A stretch of DNA of 43,029 bases from an uncultured Pelagibacteraceae bacterium (GCA_902595595.1 CACJQX010000005.1:1-43029); one strand, 5' to 3'; counted from the first letter of the stretch, positions 27,130 to 36,319 are shown. Made by a program: numbers and translations. Notes: generated by a model from the sequence alone, not told the origin.

Positions 27130-28011
27130 ATGCTATCAAAAAATCAATTAGGCTTTTTTTACATGTTCATATCGGTATGTGCATTCTCACTTATGGATGT
27201 GATTGTTAAATGGTCTGAGGATTATCCCGTTGGACAAGTATTATTTTTCAGAGGATTTTGTGGAATAATTCCTATTTTATTTCTTATTCCTAAAGAAAGA
27301 TATTTAGATTTTTACAAAACAACAAGACCATTTCTTCATTTTAAAAGATGTTTAGCAGGATTAATTGCTTTGGTTTCTATATTTGTAGCATTAAGAAATT
27401 TACCTTTGGCAACAGTTGTAAGTATATCATTTGCAGCACCAATATTTATAACAATATTTTCAATTTTTTTATTAAAAGAAAAAGTTGGTATTTATCGATG
27501 GTTAGCAGTTATAGTAGGGTTTGTTGGTATAATTTTTATCACTGAACCAGGTTTTAGCTCTTTAAATTTATATTATATTTATCCAATAATTTTTTGCTTA
27601 GGTCTATCTTACGTTGCTATTGCTATAAGAAAATTATCATCAACTGAGCCTGCTTGGTTAATTAGTTTTTTCTTTTCATTCTCGATAATGCTTCTAAGTT
27701 TTTTATCTTTTTATCAGGGATGGATCTTGCCAAGTTTAATAGATTTATTTTTGTTATCAATGGTTGGTATATTAGGTGGTCTTGCTAATTTATGGTTATC
27801 ACAATCTTACAAATATTCAGAAGTAAGTTTAGTTTCTCCTTTAAAATATCTTGGATTAGTATTTGCAATAATTTTTGGATATTTTATTTGGAATGAAATA
27901 CCAACTTCTAAAACTTTAGTAGGTGCTTTATTGGTTATTGTGTCATCTATTATTATATTTAGAAGAGAGATGTATTTGAAAAAAAAGTTATCTGTTTCAC
28001 GTCATGAGTAA
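27130..28011 (+). CDS. DMT-superfamily (EamA) transporter
   Basis: Inner-membrane protein of 293 residues with about ten hydrophobic helices in two EamA repeats; the first repeat contains the family-type segments FFRGFCGIIPILFL and LATVVSISFAAPIF, the second LVSPLKYLGLVFAIIFGY. Members move metabolites such as amino acids, purines or S-adenosylmethionine; the substrate here cannot be read from sequence. It overlaps the start of the AlkA-like gene by eight bases, so the two are co-expressed, and diverges from msrA. Confidence 0.85.
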   Translation: MLSKNQLGFFYMFISVCAFSLMDVIVKWSEDYPVGQVLFFRGFCGIIPILFLIPKERYLDFYKTTRPFLHFKRCLAGLIALVSIFVALRNLPLATVVSISFAAPIFITIFSIFLLKEKVGIYRWLAVIVGFVGIIFITEPGFSSLNLYYIYPIIFCLGLSYVAIAIRKLSSTEPAWLISFFFSFSIMLLSFLSFYQGWILPSLIDLFLLSMVGILGGLANLWLSQSYKYSEVSLVSPLKYLGLVFAIIFGYFIWNEIPTSKTLVGALLVIVSSIIIFRREMYLKKKLSVSRHE

Positions 28012-28639
28012 AACCCCATTATATTGGAATAAAGCAAAAAAATATTTATCTCAAAAAGATAAAACTATGTCTTCTTTGATTAAAAAATATAAATCTCCTT
28101 CAGAGACAGTGTTAACTTCAAGAAAAGATGTCTTCTTCTCTCTCTGCAAAAGTATAATTGGACAACAAATTAGTGTAGCTGCTGCTAATTCAGTTTTTTT
28201 AAAATTTAAGATAAAATGTAAAAATAAAATTAATGCAAAAACAGTAAGCAAGTTATCTACTATTCAACTTAAAAGCTGTGGTCTAAGTAGACAGAAAGTA
28301 AAAGGAATAAAAAGTTTAGCCCAAAAAATATTAAGTAAAGAGTTTAATCCAAGACTTATTTCAAATATGTCTGATGAAGATGCCATAATTTATCTTTCTC
28401 AATTAAGACAAATTGGAAGATGGTCAGCAGAAATGATTTTGTTATTTACTTATAATCGTCCTAATATTTGGCCAATCCAGGATATTGGTTTGTTAAGAGC
28501 TATTTCAAAAAATTTTAATAAAAAATATCTACCACCAGAAAGTTACGTGAAATATCTAAACAAAAAGTTTTCACCTTACTGTTCTGTTGCAACTTGGTAT
28601 TTATGGAGAAGTATAGATCCCGAACCTATTCAATATTAA
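28004..28639 (+). CDS. DNA-3-methyladenine glycosylase, AlkA-like (HhH-GPD)
   Basis: Base-excision repair glycosylase of 211 residues. SIIGQQISVAAANSVF marks the start of the HhH-GPD fold; the helix-hairpin-helix is in QLRQIGRWSAEMILLF, and WPIQDIGLLRAI holds the likely catalytic Asp. It lacks the N-terminal domain of E. coli AlkA and is closer in size to short Mag-type enzymes. It would remove alkylated purines from DNA. It is coupled to the DMT gene by an eight-base overlap and converges on the DUF1330 gene 12 bases away. Confidence 0.85.
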   Translation: MSKTPLYWNKAKKYLSQKDKTMSSLIKKYKSPSETVLTSRKDVFFSLCKSIIGQQISVAAANSVFLKFKIKCKNKINAKTVSKLSTIQLKSCGLSRQKVKGIKSLAQKILSKEFNPRLISNMSDEDAIIYLSQLRQIGRWSAEMILLFTYNRPNIWPIQDIGLLRAISKNFNKKYLPPESYVKYLNKKFSPYCSVATWYLWRSIDPEPIQY

Positions 28640-28651
28640 GTCTTTATCAGC

Positions 28652-28939
28652 TTACATTCCCTCAAAAATTATGTGTTCTCTAGTAGCATTATTTTCCAAA
28701 TGTTTTCTAGCTTCAACATACTCTTCGGAATTGTAACAATTTTTTGCTGTTTCAATATCTGGAAATTCTGCAAGCGCTACTCTAACCATTTCCCTACCTT
28801 CTAAAGTTATATTATTTGCACTTCTTGCTATTATTTTTCCAGAATATTTTTCAACCGCTTCTTTTGCTTTAACAGCATATTTTTTAAGTCTTTCGTCGTC
28901 TTTTATTTCAGTATAATTTGCAACCCAATAAGCTTTCAT
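28652..28939 (-). CDS. DUF1330 family protein
   Basis: Small protein of 95 residues with the DUF1330 pattern: N-terminal AYWVANYTEI, a central RVALAEFPDIETAKNCYNSEEY, and a short C-terminal strand; it folds as a dimeric alpha-beta ferredoxin-like barrel in known structures. Biochemical function is not established. A good AGGAG lies four bases before the ATG. It is a single gene on the minus strand beside the cytochrome c gene, and no operon link is visible. Confidence 0.85.
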   Translation of the reverse strand: MKAYWVANYTEIKDDERLKKYAVKAKEAVEKYSGKIIARSANNITLEGREMVRVALAEFPDIETAKNCYNSEEYVEARKHLENNATREHIIFEGM

Positions 28940-28982
28940 AATTCTCCTTTTTAAATTTTTTTAATTATGATACCAAATTTAT

Positions 28983-29306
28983 GTGAAAAAATTATTTTTA
29001 AATTTCTTTAATGTATTATTATTTTTGATATTTTTATCATTAACCCACGTTAATGCTGATGAACTGTTTAATAAGGGAAAAGAAGTTTTTCTGGGGGATG
29101 GAAATTGTGCAGCATGCCATATGCTTTCAGATGCTGGATCGAACGCAATGGTTGGTCCAAATTTAAATGAAATTAGACCTGATATTCAAAGAATTATAAT
29201 GGCAGTTAGAAACGGTATAGGAGTAATGCCCGCAATGGAGGGTATACTAACTGATGAGGAAATAGAAGCGGTTGCTCACTATACTTCTATAGCTGCGGAA
29301 CAATAA
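28983..29306 (+). CDS. Small secreted class I cytochrome c
   Basis: Protein of 107 residues with a Sec signal peptide (about 1-25, cleavage after HVNA). The single haem site is CAACH (Cys 42, Cys 45, His 46); Met 82 or Met 85 in GVMPAM is the probable sixth ligand. It resembles c5/c6-type electron carriers. GTG start, since the overlapping ATG two bases earlier is followed directly by a stop. It is transcribed toward the allantoinase gene at one end of the purine island. Because the island's PuuD lacks its own cytochrome domain, this protein is a candidate partner, which is inference only. Confidence 0.88.
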   Translation: MKKLFLNFFNVLLFLIFLSLTHVNADELFNKGKEVFLGDGNCAACHMLSDAGSNAMVGPNLNEIRPDIQRIIMAVRNGIGVMPAMEGILTDEEIEAVAHYTSIAAEQ

Positions 29307-29314
29307 TAAAAATT

Positions 29315-30214
29315 TTAACTATAATTTTTTATCCAATGTTTAGCTATATCTACTCTTTTGCAAATCCAAATATCCTTAAATTTCGCGATGTAATTTAAAA
29401 ATTTTTTAAGAGACTGTATTCTACCAGGTCTTCCAATTAATCTACAATGCAAGCCAACCGACATCATCTTTGGTGAATTTTTTCCTTCCTCATAAAGGGC
29501 ATCGAAACTATCTTTTAAATAATTATAAAATTGTTCACCCGAATTAAATCCTTGATTGGTTGCAAACCTCATATCATTGTTGTCAAGTGTGTAAGGAACC
29601 ATTAGCTGTTTTTTATTACCTTTTTTTATCCAGTAAGGAAGATCATCACTGTATGTATCGCTACAGTATAAAAAACTACCATTATCAATTACTAAATCTA
29701 AAGTATTTTCGCTACACCTACCGGTGTACCAACCAGCAGGTTGATTACCAAAAATCTTCTTTATAGATTTGACTGCAAGCTTCATATCATTCTTTTCTTT
29801 TTTCTTAGATACATTTTGATAGTCAATCCATCTCCACCCATGACTAGCAACTTCATAATTTGCTTTTTTTATAGCCGAACAAACTTCTTTATTTCTTTCC
29901 AATGCCATACCAACTCCAAAAATAGTAAGTGGAATTTTCTTTTTATTAAATAGATCATGAATTCTCCAAAACCCTCTTCTTGATCCATATTCATAAATTG
30001 ATTCCATATTTAAGTGTCGACCTTTAATTGGTTTTGCTCCTATAATTTCTGATAAAAATACTTCTGAAGTTTTATCACCATGAAGAGTACAATTTTCTGC
30101 TCCCTCCTCGTAATTAAGCACAAATTGCAAAGCTAACTTAGCATTACCAGGCCACTTTACCTTTACTTTTTTGGAACCATATCCCACTAAATCTCTTGGG
30201 TATTTTTTTTTCAT
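29315..30214 (-). CDS. puuE: Allantoinase PuuE (polysaccharide-deacetylase fold)
   Basis: Metal-independent allantoinase of 299 residues that opens allantoin to allantoate. The N-terminus YPRDLVGYGSKKVKVKWPG, FVLNYEEGAEN, ESIYEYGSRRGFWRIHDLF and EVASHGWRWIDYQ are hallmarks of the PuuE branch of NodB-like deacetylases, distinct from the amidohydrolase AllB. The length is normal. Its ATG overlaps the allA stop by four bases, making it the last gene of the minus-arm operon uraD-alc-allA-puuE. Confidence 0.92.
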   Translation of the reverse strand: MKKKYPRDLVGYGSKKVKVKWPGNAKLALQFVLNYEEGAENCTLHGDKTSEVFLSEIIGAKPIKGRHLNMESIYEYGSRRGFWRIHDLFNKKKIPLTIFGVGMALERNKEVCSAIKKANYEVASHGWRWIDYQNVSKKKEKNDMKLAVKSIKKIFGNQPAGWYTGRCSENTLDLVIDNGSFLYCSDTYSDDLPYWIKKGNKKQLMVPYTLDNNDMRFATNQGFNSGEQFYNYLKDSFDALYEEGKNSPKMMSVGLHCRLIGRPGRIQSLKKFLNYIAKFKDIWICKRVDIAKHWIKNYS

Positions 30215-30702
30215 TTTTTTAAAATAATTTTATCTTTTTTAAATTTATAAATAACAAGATTGTTTCCTTTTCCTTTTCTATCAACAATTAGAAAATTCAT
30301 ATTTTTCATAGAAATCAACGGAAAGTGCCAAATACCAGCATTGTAATTAACTCCAGTTTGTTTTGGGACTAAAAAGGATTGGATTTTATTTACATCTGGT
30401 TTATCTCCTTTTGGTGCTACAAATACTAAAAATTTTGTATCTTCCATTGGTATAAAGGCTTGGCTTCCTAAAGGATGTTTTTCCATCATATCAATTTTCA
30501 TAGGAAACCTTCTTTTTTTTGCTTTAAAAATACTAACAATTGCTTTGCCTTTGTTTTTAGATGCATCTACGTTTATCAAATTATCAAATCTTTTTGCATA
30601 CCCATCATTAATATTTATAGGATTTTTTTTTGACGTATCTATTAATTGACCAAATTTAGAAAAATTTTTTTTAGTAATTTTTTTTGCTTTTATTATTTTC
30701 AT
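30211..30702 (-). CDS. allA: Ureidoglycolate lyase
   Basis: Splits ureidoglycolate into glyoxylate and urea, the last step of the allantoicase route; 163 residues. The cupin-like fold is recognisable from FGQLIDTS near the start, KHPLGSQAFIPM, VFVAPKGDKPD, and NYNAGIWHFPLISM with a conserved His. Four-base ATGA overlaps on both sides tie it to alc and puuE. The product glyoxylate could be converted to glycine. Confidence 0.9.
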   Translation of the reverse strand: MKIIKAKKITKKNFSKFGQLIDTSKKNPININDGYAKRFDNLINVDASKNKGKAIVSIFKAKKRRFPMKIDMMEKHPLGSQAFIPMEDTKFLVFVAPKGDKPDVNKIQSFLVPKQTGVNYNAGIWHFPLISMKNMNFLIVDRKGKGNNLVIYKFKKDKIILKK

Positions 30703-31685
30703 CTCACAAAATTTCCAAATGCCCTTATTCTTGAAATTCCACCGTCTGGATAGATATTTATTTTAAGATAATTTTCCTTACTTCTCTTAATTAAGAATTT
30801 TTTAAAAATATGTTTCTTGTGAGCTGACAGTTTTGACTTATTTAAAATAAATTTCCAATTTTTTGAATTATTGACAATTGATTTATTGGACAGATCTTTT
30901 GAAATACTTGCAGTTTGAATTGAACAACTATCGGGGTAGTTTCCTTTAAAATGATGTGTATCTATCTCTAGTTTTTTTATTAATCCTGGTTTTCCAAATT
31001 TTATTATAAGCCAATCAAAGTTTTTTCCTCTACTTCTTCTTGTTTCCCAACCATCTCCCATATTTTTTCCTTTACCAGGTGCTATGATATTTTCAGCCCT
31101 GCCGAAATGTTCATTATTACAACCAATAATTGAAGCGCCATTTAAAACAGATGTAAGGTTGATAATTTTATTATTTAAAAAGTTTTTCTCCATTTCAATT
31201 TTTCCATAAAGCCTTAGTCTTGCAACTCCACCATCTGGAAAAATGTTTAGTCTTATATAATTAAAAACAGATTTGTTGTTTGATTTGAAGCTATGGTTTC
31301 GGCTTGGCCCAAGTTTTTTTTTGCTCAGTAAAGAAATCCATTTTGTTTTCTTATTAGGCTTTGTTTTACTTAAGCAACCCTCTAAAGAAGCATGTGTGGG
31401 CTGATTTCCATTGAAATGTGTTGTGTCGATGTCTATATCAAATATCTTTCCAGGTTTACCAAGTTTTAAAATTAAATAATCAAAACCTTTTGATCTTCTT
31501 CTCCTTGTTTCCCATCCATCCATCCATTTACCATTTTTGTCAAATAGTCCATCTTTAAAAACTGGACTTTCGATGTTTAATATTCTGTCAGCAGCAGCAA
31601 AAAAATCGTCAGTCTTAAATATTACTTTAGATCCAATTCTTGGATCCGCTAAGTTAATCATTTTTGCACTTATAAATTTTTTCAT
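30699..31685 (-). CDS. alc: Allantoicase
   Basis: Hydrolyses allantoate to ureidoglycolate and urea; 328 residues. Two internal repeats are obvious: DGWETRRRRSKGFDYLIL with DTTHFNGNQP, and DGWETRRSRGKNFDWLII with DTHHFKGNYP, each a jelly-roll domain, as known for allantoicase. Each half ends with an FPDGG/YPDGG...R-G strand. Four-base overlaps join it to uraD and allA. Using allantoicase rather than allantoate amidohydrolase means nitrogen leaves as urea. Confidence 0.94.
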   Translation of the reverse strand: MKKFISAKMINLADPRIGSKVIFKTDDFFAAADRILNIESPVFKDGLFDKNGKWMDGWETRRRRSKGFDYLILKLGKPGKIFDIDIDTTHFNGNQPTHASLEGCLSKTKPNKKTKWISLLSKKKLGPSRNHSFKSNNKSVFNYIRLNIFPDGGVARLRLYGKIEMEKNFLNNKIINLTSVLNGASIIGCNNEHFGRAENIIAPGKGKNMGDGWETRRSRGKNFDWLIIKFGKPGLIKKLEIDTHHFKGNYPDSCSIQTASISKDLSNKSIVNNSKNWKFILNKSKLSAHKKHIFKKFLIKRSKENYLKINIYPDGGISRIRAFGNFVR

Positions 31686-32179
31686 TTTTTATTTATTTCA
31701 TTCAAACGAAAGGTTGCGATTTTTTTTACTTGTTTTTTCGCTTCAAGGAATTCACTTTCTACATCACTTTGTATTCTTTGTCTAAAATTATTCAAAATTT
31801 CATTTTTGTCTTTGCCTTTTACAGCAATTATAAAAGGAAAATTAAACTTTTTTTTATATTCTGAATTTAATTTTTTAAATTCTTCATATTCATCATTAGA
31901 ACATTGGTTTAATTTTGCAGAGGCTTGTTCTGATATGGATTCAGAGGTCATTTTTTTTGCTACAGCAAGCTCAGGATGAGCATTTAAAATCTCTAAAATT
32001 TTATTTTTTTCGTAATTTTCATAAATATCAAGCATTTTAAACACAATATCTTCAAAGTTTTTAAATGGTTTTAACTCAAAAGCTTCCATAGCAACTGACT
32101 CAGTTTTTTCAAAAACATTACCAAATATAGACAAAAAATCAGACTTGTTAAGATCGTTAATGTTATCTATTGTTCTCAT
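31682..32179 (-). CDS. uraD: OHCU decarboxylase
   Basis: Converts 2-oxo-4-hydroxy-4-carboxy-5-ureidoimidazoline to S-allantoin; 165 residues, all-helical. Features: FLSIFGNVFEKTESVA at the N-terminus, LNAHPELA with the catalytic His, SEQASAKLNQCS, YKKKFNFPFIIAVKGK, and the late ATFRLNEI. It is the first gene of the minus-arm operon and diverges from uraH, which makes its substrate, over only 47 bases. Confidence 0.93.
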   Translation of the reverse strand: MRTIDNINDLNKSDFLSIFGNVFEKTESVAMEAFELKPFKNFEDIVFKMLDIYENYEKNKILEILNAHPELAVAKKMTSESISEQASAKLNQCSNDEYEEFKKLNSEYKKKFNFPFIIAVKGKDKNEILNNFRQRIQSDVESEFLEAKKQVKKIATFRLNEINKK

Positions 32180-32217
32180 ATAACTTTTAAAAATTTAAGT
32201 TTGAAATTAAATGATAC

Positions 32218-32223
32218 TATAAT
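32218..32223 (+). promoter_or_regulatory. TATAAT abutting the uraH start
   Basis: A perfect -10 hexamer ends three bases before the uraH ATG in the 47-base divergent uraD/uraH spacer. If active, transcription would begin just inside the coding sequence, so it is either not used for this ATG or is chance. No convincing -35 or repressor palindrome is visible in the spacer. Confidence 0.2.
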
Positions 32224-32226
32224 TTT

Positions 32227-32577
32227 ATGACAAAGCTCACAACTCATGTTTTAGATGTGTATTCTGGTAAACCTGGCAAAGGTATCCTAGTTGAGTTGTT
32301 TTATATTAATAATTCAGAACGAAAAAAATTAACGTCAATAAAACTCAATGATGATGGTAGAGCTAATTCACCATTAGCAGAGGGAGATGTTTTCATTAAG
32401 GGTAAATATGAATTAATTTTTCATATTGGTGACTATTTTAAAAATATATCTTCAGCTAGCGATGTACCATTCTTGGATGATGTTGTTATAAGATTTGGTA
32501 TTTCAGATCCCTCACAGCATTATCATGTTCCTTTACTTGTTTCACCTTGGAGTTATTCTACTTATAGAGGTAGTTAA
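32227..32577 (+). CDS. uraH: 5-hydroxyisourate hydrolase (transthyretin-like)
   Basis: Hydrolyses 5-hydroxyisourate to OHCU; 116 residues. KLTTHVLDVYSGKPGKG at the start supplies a catalytic His, HYHVPLLVSPWSYSTYRGS at the end carries the diagnostic C-terminal YRGS tetrapeptide. It has no signal peptide, so it acts in the cytoplasm. First gene of the plus arm; the XdhA GTG follows its stop immediately. Confidence 0.95.
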   Translation: MTKLTTHVLDVYSGKPGKGILVELFYINNSERKKLTSIKLNDDGRANSPLAEGDVFIKGKYELIFHIGDYFKNISSASDVPFLDDVVIRFGISDPSQHYHVPLLVSPWSYSTYRGS

Positions 32578-34014
32578 GTGATATCGAGTTCTGTTAAATT
32601 TCTATTAAATGACAAGCTTATAGTAATCAAAAATCCTGATCCAAATCAAACGTTACTTAATTATATTAGAACTGAATTAAAAAAGACCGGAACTAAAGAG
32701 GGATGTTCAGAAGGTGGTTGTGGCGCATGTACAATTGTTTTAGGTGAATTAGTCAATAATAAAATTGAATATAAAGCAATTAATTCTTGTATTTCGTTTG
32801 TCCCAACACTGAATGGTAAACAACTTATAATTGTGGAAGATTTAGTTTCCAAAAATGGGCAACTTCATCCGGTGCAAGATGCAATGGTGAAATTTCATGG
32901 CTCTCAATGTGGTTTCTGCACACCAGGATTTGTTATGTCGTTATTTTCAATGTTTAAAAATAATAAAAATCTTAATAATGAATTAATATCAGATTCTATA
33001 TCCGGTAATTTGTGTCGTTGTACTGGTTACAGACCCATAATTGATGCTGCAAAAAGTTTAAATAAAATAAATAAAAATGATCAATTTTCTAAAAATAAAA
33101 ATAAAATTATTCAGCAATTAAAAAAAATTAAACCAAAAAATATTTATATTAAAAAAGATGATAAAATTTATTTTTCACCAAAAAAAATTAAAGATTTAAA
33201 AGGTATAATTAAAAAACATTCTAATTTTAGTTTTCTTGCTGGAGGTACTGACTTATCTTTAAAAGTTACAAAAGAGAGAAAAGAAATTCCATTTATAATT
33301 GATTTAAAAGAAATTAATGAATTAGATTTTATCAAAGTAAGTAAAAATTATTTAGAAGTTGGTTCCGCTACACCTTTAATAAAATTTGAAAAAGAAATTA
33401 AAAAGCATTATCCAGATTTTTATTCGGTTCTTAAGAGATATGGTTCTGTTCAAATTCGAAATGTGGGAACCATAGGTGGCAATATTGCAACTGCATCTCC
33501 AATTGGTGACTCTCTGCCAATTCTATTATCTTTAAATGCAGAGGTTTTAATTGAAAGTTTTAATAAAAGAAAAGTATTACCTTTAAATCATTTTTTTCTT
33601 GATTATAGAAAAACTAAATTAAAAAACAATGAATTTATACACTCAATAAAAATACCATTATTTAAGAAAAATATTTTTAAGGCATTTAAGATCTCAAAAA
33701 GATTTGATGATGATATTTCATCTGTTTGTGGATCTTTTAATTTTGAGATTAATAATAATAAAATTAAAGAGGTTTATATTGCATATGGAGGTATGGCTGC
33801 TGTGCCAAAAAGAGCTAAAGCATGTGAAAAAATTCTTAAAAACAAGCCTCTTACCATCAATACTTTTGATCAAGCAAAAAAATATTTAGAAAAAGATTTA
33901 AGTCCAATTGGAGACATGAGAGCTAGCAAAGAATACAGATTAGAGATAGCAAAAAATTTGTTAATGAAATGTTTTGTAGAAATAAATTTAAATAAGTTAT
34001 CAAGAGTAAACTAA
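32578..34014 (+). CDS. xdhA: Xanthine dehydrogenase small subunit (2Fe-2S/FAD)
   Basis: Subunit of 478 residues that passes electrons from the molybdenum site to FAD. The N-terminal plant-type 2Fe-2S centre has Cys 43, 48, 51 and 71 (GCSEGGCGAC); the second centre has HGSQCGFCTPG and NLCRCTGYRP. The FAD domain starts near residue 180 (FLAGGTDLSLKV, GTIGGNIATASPIGDSLP). GTG start, directly abutting uraH; its stop abuts the xdhB ATG. Together they oxidise hypoxanthine and xanthine to urate. The cofactor chaperone xdhC is not in the window. Confidence 0.95.
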   Translation: MISSSVKFLLNDKLIVIKNPDPNQTLLNYIRTELKKTGTKEGCSEGGCGACTIVLGELVNNKIEYKAINSCISFVPTLNGKQLIIVEDLVSKNGQLHPVQDAMVKFHGSQCGFCTPGFVMSLFSMFKNNKNLNNELISDSISGNLCRCTGYRPIIDAAKSLNKINKNDQFSKNKNKIIQQLKKIKPKNIYIKKDDKIYFSPKKIKDLKGIIKKHSNFSFLAGGTDLSLKVTKERKEIPFIIDLKEINELDFIKVSKNYLEVGSATPLIKFEKEIKKHYPDFYSVLKRYGSVQIRNVGTIGGNIATASPIGDSLPILLSLNAEVLIESFNKRKVLPLNHFFLDYRKTKLKNNEFIHSIKIPLFKKNIFKAFKISKRFDDDISSVCGSFNFEINNNKIKEVYIAYGGMAAVPKRAKACEKILKNKPLTINTFDQAKKYLEKDLSPIGDMRASKEYRLEIAKNLLMKCFVEINLNKLSRVN

Positions 34015-36318
34015 ATGAGTAAAGAGAGCTATATTGAGGAAATAAGACCACATGATAGTGCCTATAAGCATGTAAGTGGATATGCAGAGTATACTGATGA
34101 TATTAATGAACCAAAAAATACAATTTATGGTGCTATTGGTTTAAGCAAAAAAGCTCACGCAATAATCAAAAATATAGACTTAACTGAGGTAAAAAAAAGT
34201 GAAGGTGTGATATCAATAGTTACTCAAAGAGATATCCCTGGTAGGAATGATGTGGGTCCAGTTTTTGATGGTGATCCAATTTTTCCAGAAAAAAAAGTTG
34301 AGTTTTTTGGTCAGCCATTATTTGCTGTAGCTGCTAAAACTACAGAACTTGCTAGAAAGGCAGTATTAAAAGCCAAAATTACCTATAAAGATTTAAAACC
34401 TGTTATTACAATTAAAGAAGCTCTAAATAAAAGGCAATTTTTATTTAAACCTAGAAAAATTAAAAAAGGTAACCCTTCTAAAAAAATAAAAAATTCAAAA
34501 AATAATTTAAAAGGAAATTTTACAACTGGAAGCCAAGAGCACTTTTATTTAGAGGGCCAGGCAGCTTTTGTTGTTCCTAAAGAGGATGATAATTTTTTAG
34601 TTTATAGTTCAACACAACATCCATCGGAAACTCAACAATTAATTGCAAAAATGTTTAATCAAAAAAGTAATTCAATAAATGTTGAAGTTAGAAGAATAGG
34701 AGGTGGTTTTGGAGGAAAGGAAACAAATTTCATGACAGCATGCATTTGTGCATTGTTGGCAAAAAAATCAGGTCAACCAGTTAAATTAAGATTGGATAGA
34801 GATGATGATATAATTTTAACTGGTAAGAGACATGAATTTTTATCTGAATATGAAGTTGGTTTTAATGATCAAGGTATCATTGAAGGGTTAAAATTAAATT
34901 TATCTTCTAATTGTGGAATGTCACCCGATTTATCAGCAGCAATAAACGAGAGAGCTTTGCTTCATGTGGACAATGCATATTATATTTCAGATATCGAGGT
35001 AACAAATAATTTATGTAAAACAAATATTCCAACCTCAACTGCATTTAGAGGCTTTGGTGGAAATCAAGGGATGATGGCTATAGAAAATATTATAGATAAT
35101 ATCGCAAGGTACTTAAAAAAAGATCCTATAGAAGTTAGAAAGAAAAATTTTTATCAAAAAGATAAAAGGAATGTAACTCATTATGGAATGACCGTTGAAG
35201 ATAATGTCATTAATGAAATATTTAAAAATTTAGAAAGTAAATCTAATTATAAGAAAAGATATTCGAGTATAAGAAAATTTAATGAAAAAAATAAATTTAA
35301 AAAGAAAGGTATAGCCATTACACCTTTAAAATTTGGTATTTCATTTACTACAATTCACTTAAATCAAGCTGGAGCCTTAGTTCATATTTACACAGATGGA
35401 AGTGTTCATTTGAATCATGGAGGAATTGAAATGGGTCAGGGAACTCATACAAAGATTGCTCAATTAGTGGCAAGCTCTCTAGGATTACCATATAATTTAG
35501 TTCATATCTCATCAACAAATACAGCCAAGGTTCCAAATACTTCAGCTAGCGCAGCTTCATCAACTACAGACCTTAATGGAGCAGCAGCTCTAAATGCAGT
35601 AGCAAAAATTAAATTAAATTTAGAAAAATTTATTAAGAAAAAATATAAGATCTACAATCAAGAGGCAGTTTATAAAGACCAATACATAATATTTGGAAAC
35701 AGACAATTTGAATTTAAAAGCATAATTCAAGAGGCATATTTAAATAGAATTTCTCTTTCATCATCAGGCTTCTATTCAACACCAAAAATTAATTTTGATA
35801 AAAAAAAATTTAGAGGAAGACCTTTTTATTACTTTTGTTACGGAGCAGCTGTTTCGGAAGTAACTGTAGATACATTGACTGGTGAAAACATTCTGGAAAG
35901 AGTGGATATCTTACATGATGCTGGGAAACCAATAAATCCAGCACTAGAACTGGGCCAGATAGAGGGCGGTTTTGTACAAGGACAAGGTTGGCTTACAATT
36001 GAGGAATTGAAGTGGAAATCAGATGGCCAGATTACAACTTTTTCTCCATCGACTTACAAAATACCTGCAGTAAGTGATATTCCAAAAAAATTTAATGTAG
36101 AAATTTTTAAAGAAGGATTAAATAAAGAAAAAGTTGTTAATAAAGCAAAAACAACTGGTGAACCCCCTTTGATGCTAGCCATGAGTGTTTTTTATGCAAT
36201 AAAAGATGCAGTTGCTTCAATTGGAAATTATCAGTTTGCACCAGAACTAAATGCACCAGCAACCCCTGAAAGAATTTTAATGAGCATTAACAAAATTAAA
36301 AATAAAATAAAAAATTGA
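34015..36318 (+). CDS. xdhB: Xanthine dehydrogenase large subunit (molybdopterin)
   Basis: Molybdenum-cofactor subunit of 767 residues. Active-site regions match bovine xanthine oxidase: GGGFGGKET (purine-binding Glu), TAFRGFGGNQG (transition-state Arg), GGIEMGQGTHTK for cofactor binding, and TTGEPPLMLA with the catalytic base Glu. That pattern is specific for xanthine oxidation rather than aldehyde or CO oxidation. It follows xdhA without a gap and precedes guaD by one base. Confidence 0.95.
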   Translation: MSKESYIEEIRPHDSAYKHVSGYAEYTDDINEPKNTIYGAIGLSKKAHAIIKNIDLTEVKKSEGVISIVTQRDIPGRNDVGPVFDGDPIFPEKKVEFFGQPLFAVAAKTTELARKAVLKAKITYKDLKPVITIKEALNKRQFLFKPRKIKKGNPSKKIKNSKNNLKGNFTTGSQEHFYLEGQAAFVVPKEDDNFLVYSSTQHPSETQQLIAKMFNQKSNSINVEVRRIGGGFGGKETNFMTACICALLAKKSGQPVKLRLDRDDDIILTGKRHEFLSEYEVGFNDQGIIEGLKLNLSSNCGMSPDLSAAINERALLHVDNAYYISDIEVTNNLCKTNIPTSTAFRGFGGNQGMMAIENIIDNIARYLKKDPIEVRKKNFYQKDKRNVTHYGMTVEDNVINEIFKNLESKSNYKKRYSSIRKFNEKNKFKKKGIAITPLKFGISFTTIHLNQAGALVHIYTDGSVHLNHGGIEMGQGTHTKIAQLVASSLGLPYNLVHISSTNTAKVPNTSASAASSTTDLNGAAALNAVAKIKLNLEKFIKKKYKIYNQEAVYKDQYIIFGNRQFEFKSIIQEAYLNRISLSSSGFYSTPKINFDKKKFRGRPFYYFCYGAAVSEVTVDTLTGENILERVDILHDAGKPINPALELGQIEGGFVQGQGWLTIEELKWKSDGQITTFSPSTYKIPAVSDIPKKFNVEIFKEGLNKEKVVNKAKTTGEPPLMLAMSVFYAIKDAVASIGNYQFAPELNAPATPERILMSINKIKNKIKN

Positions 36319-36319
36319 A

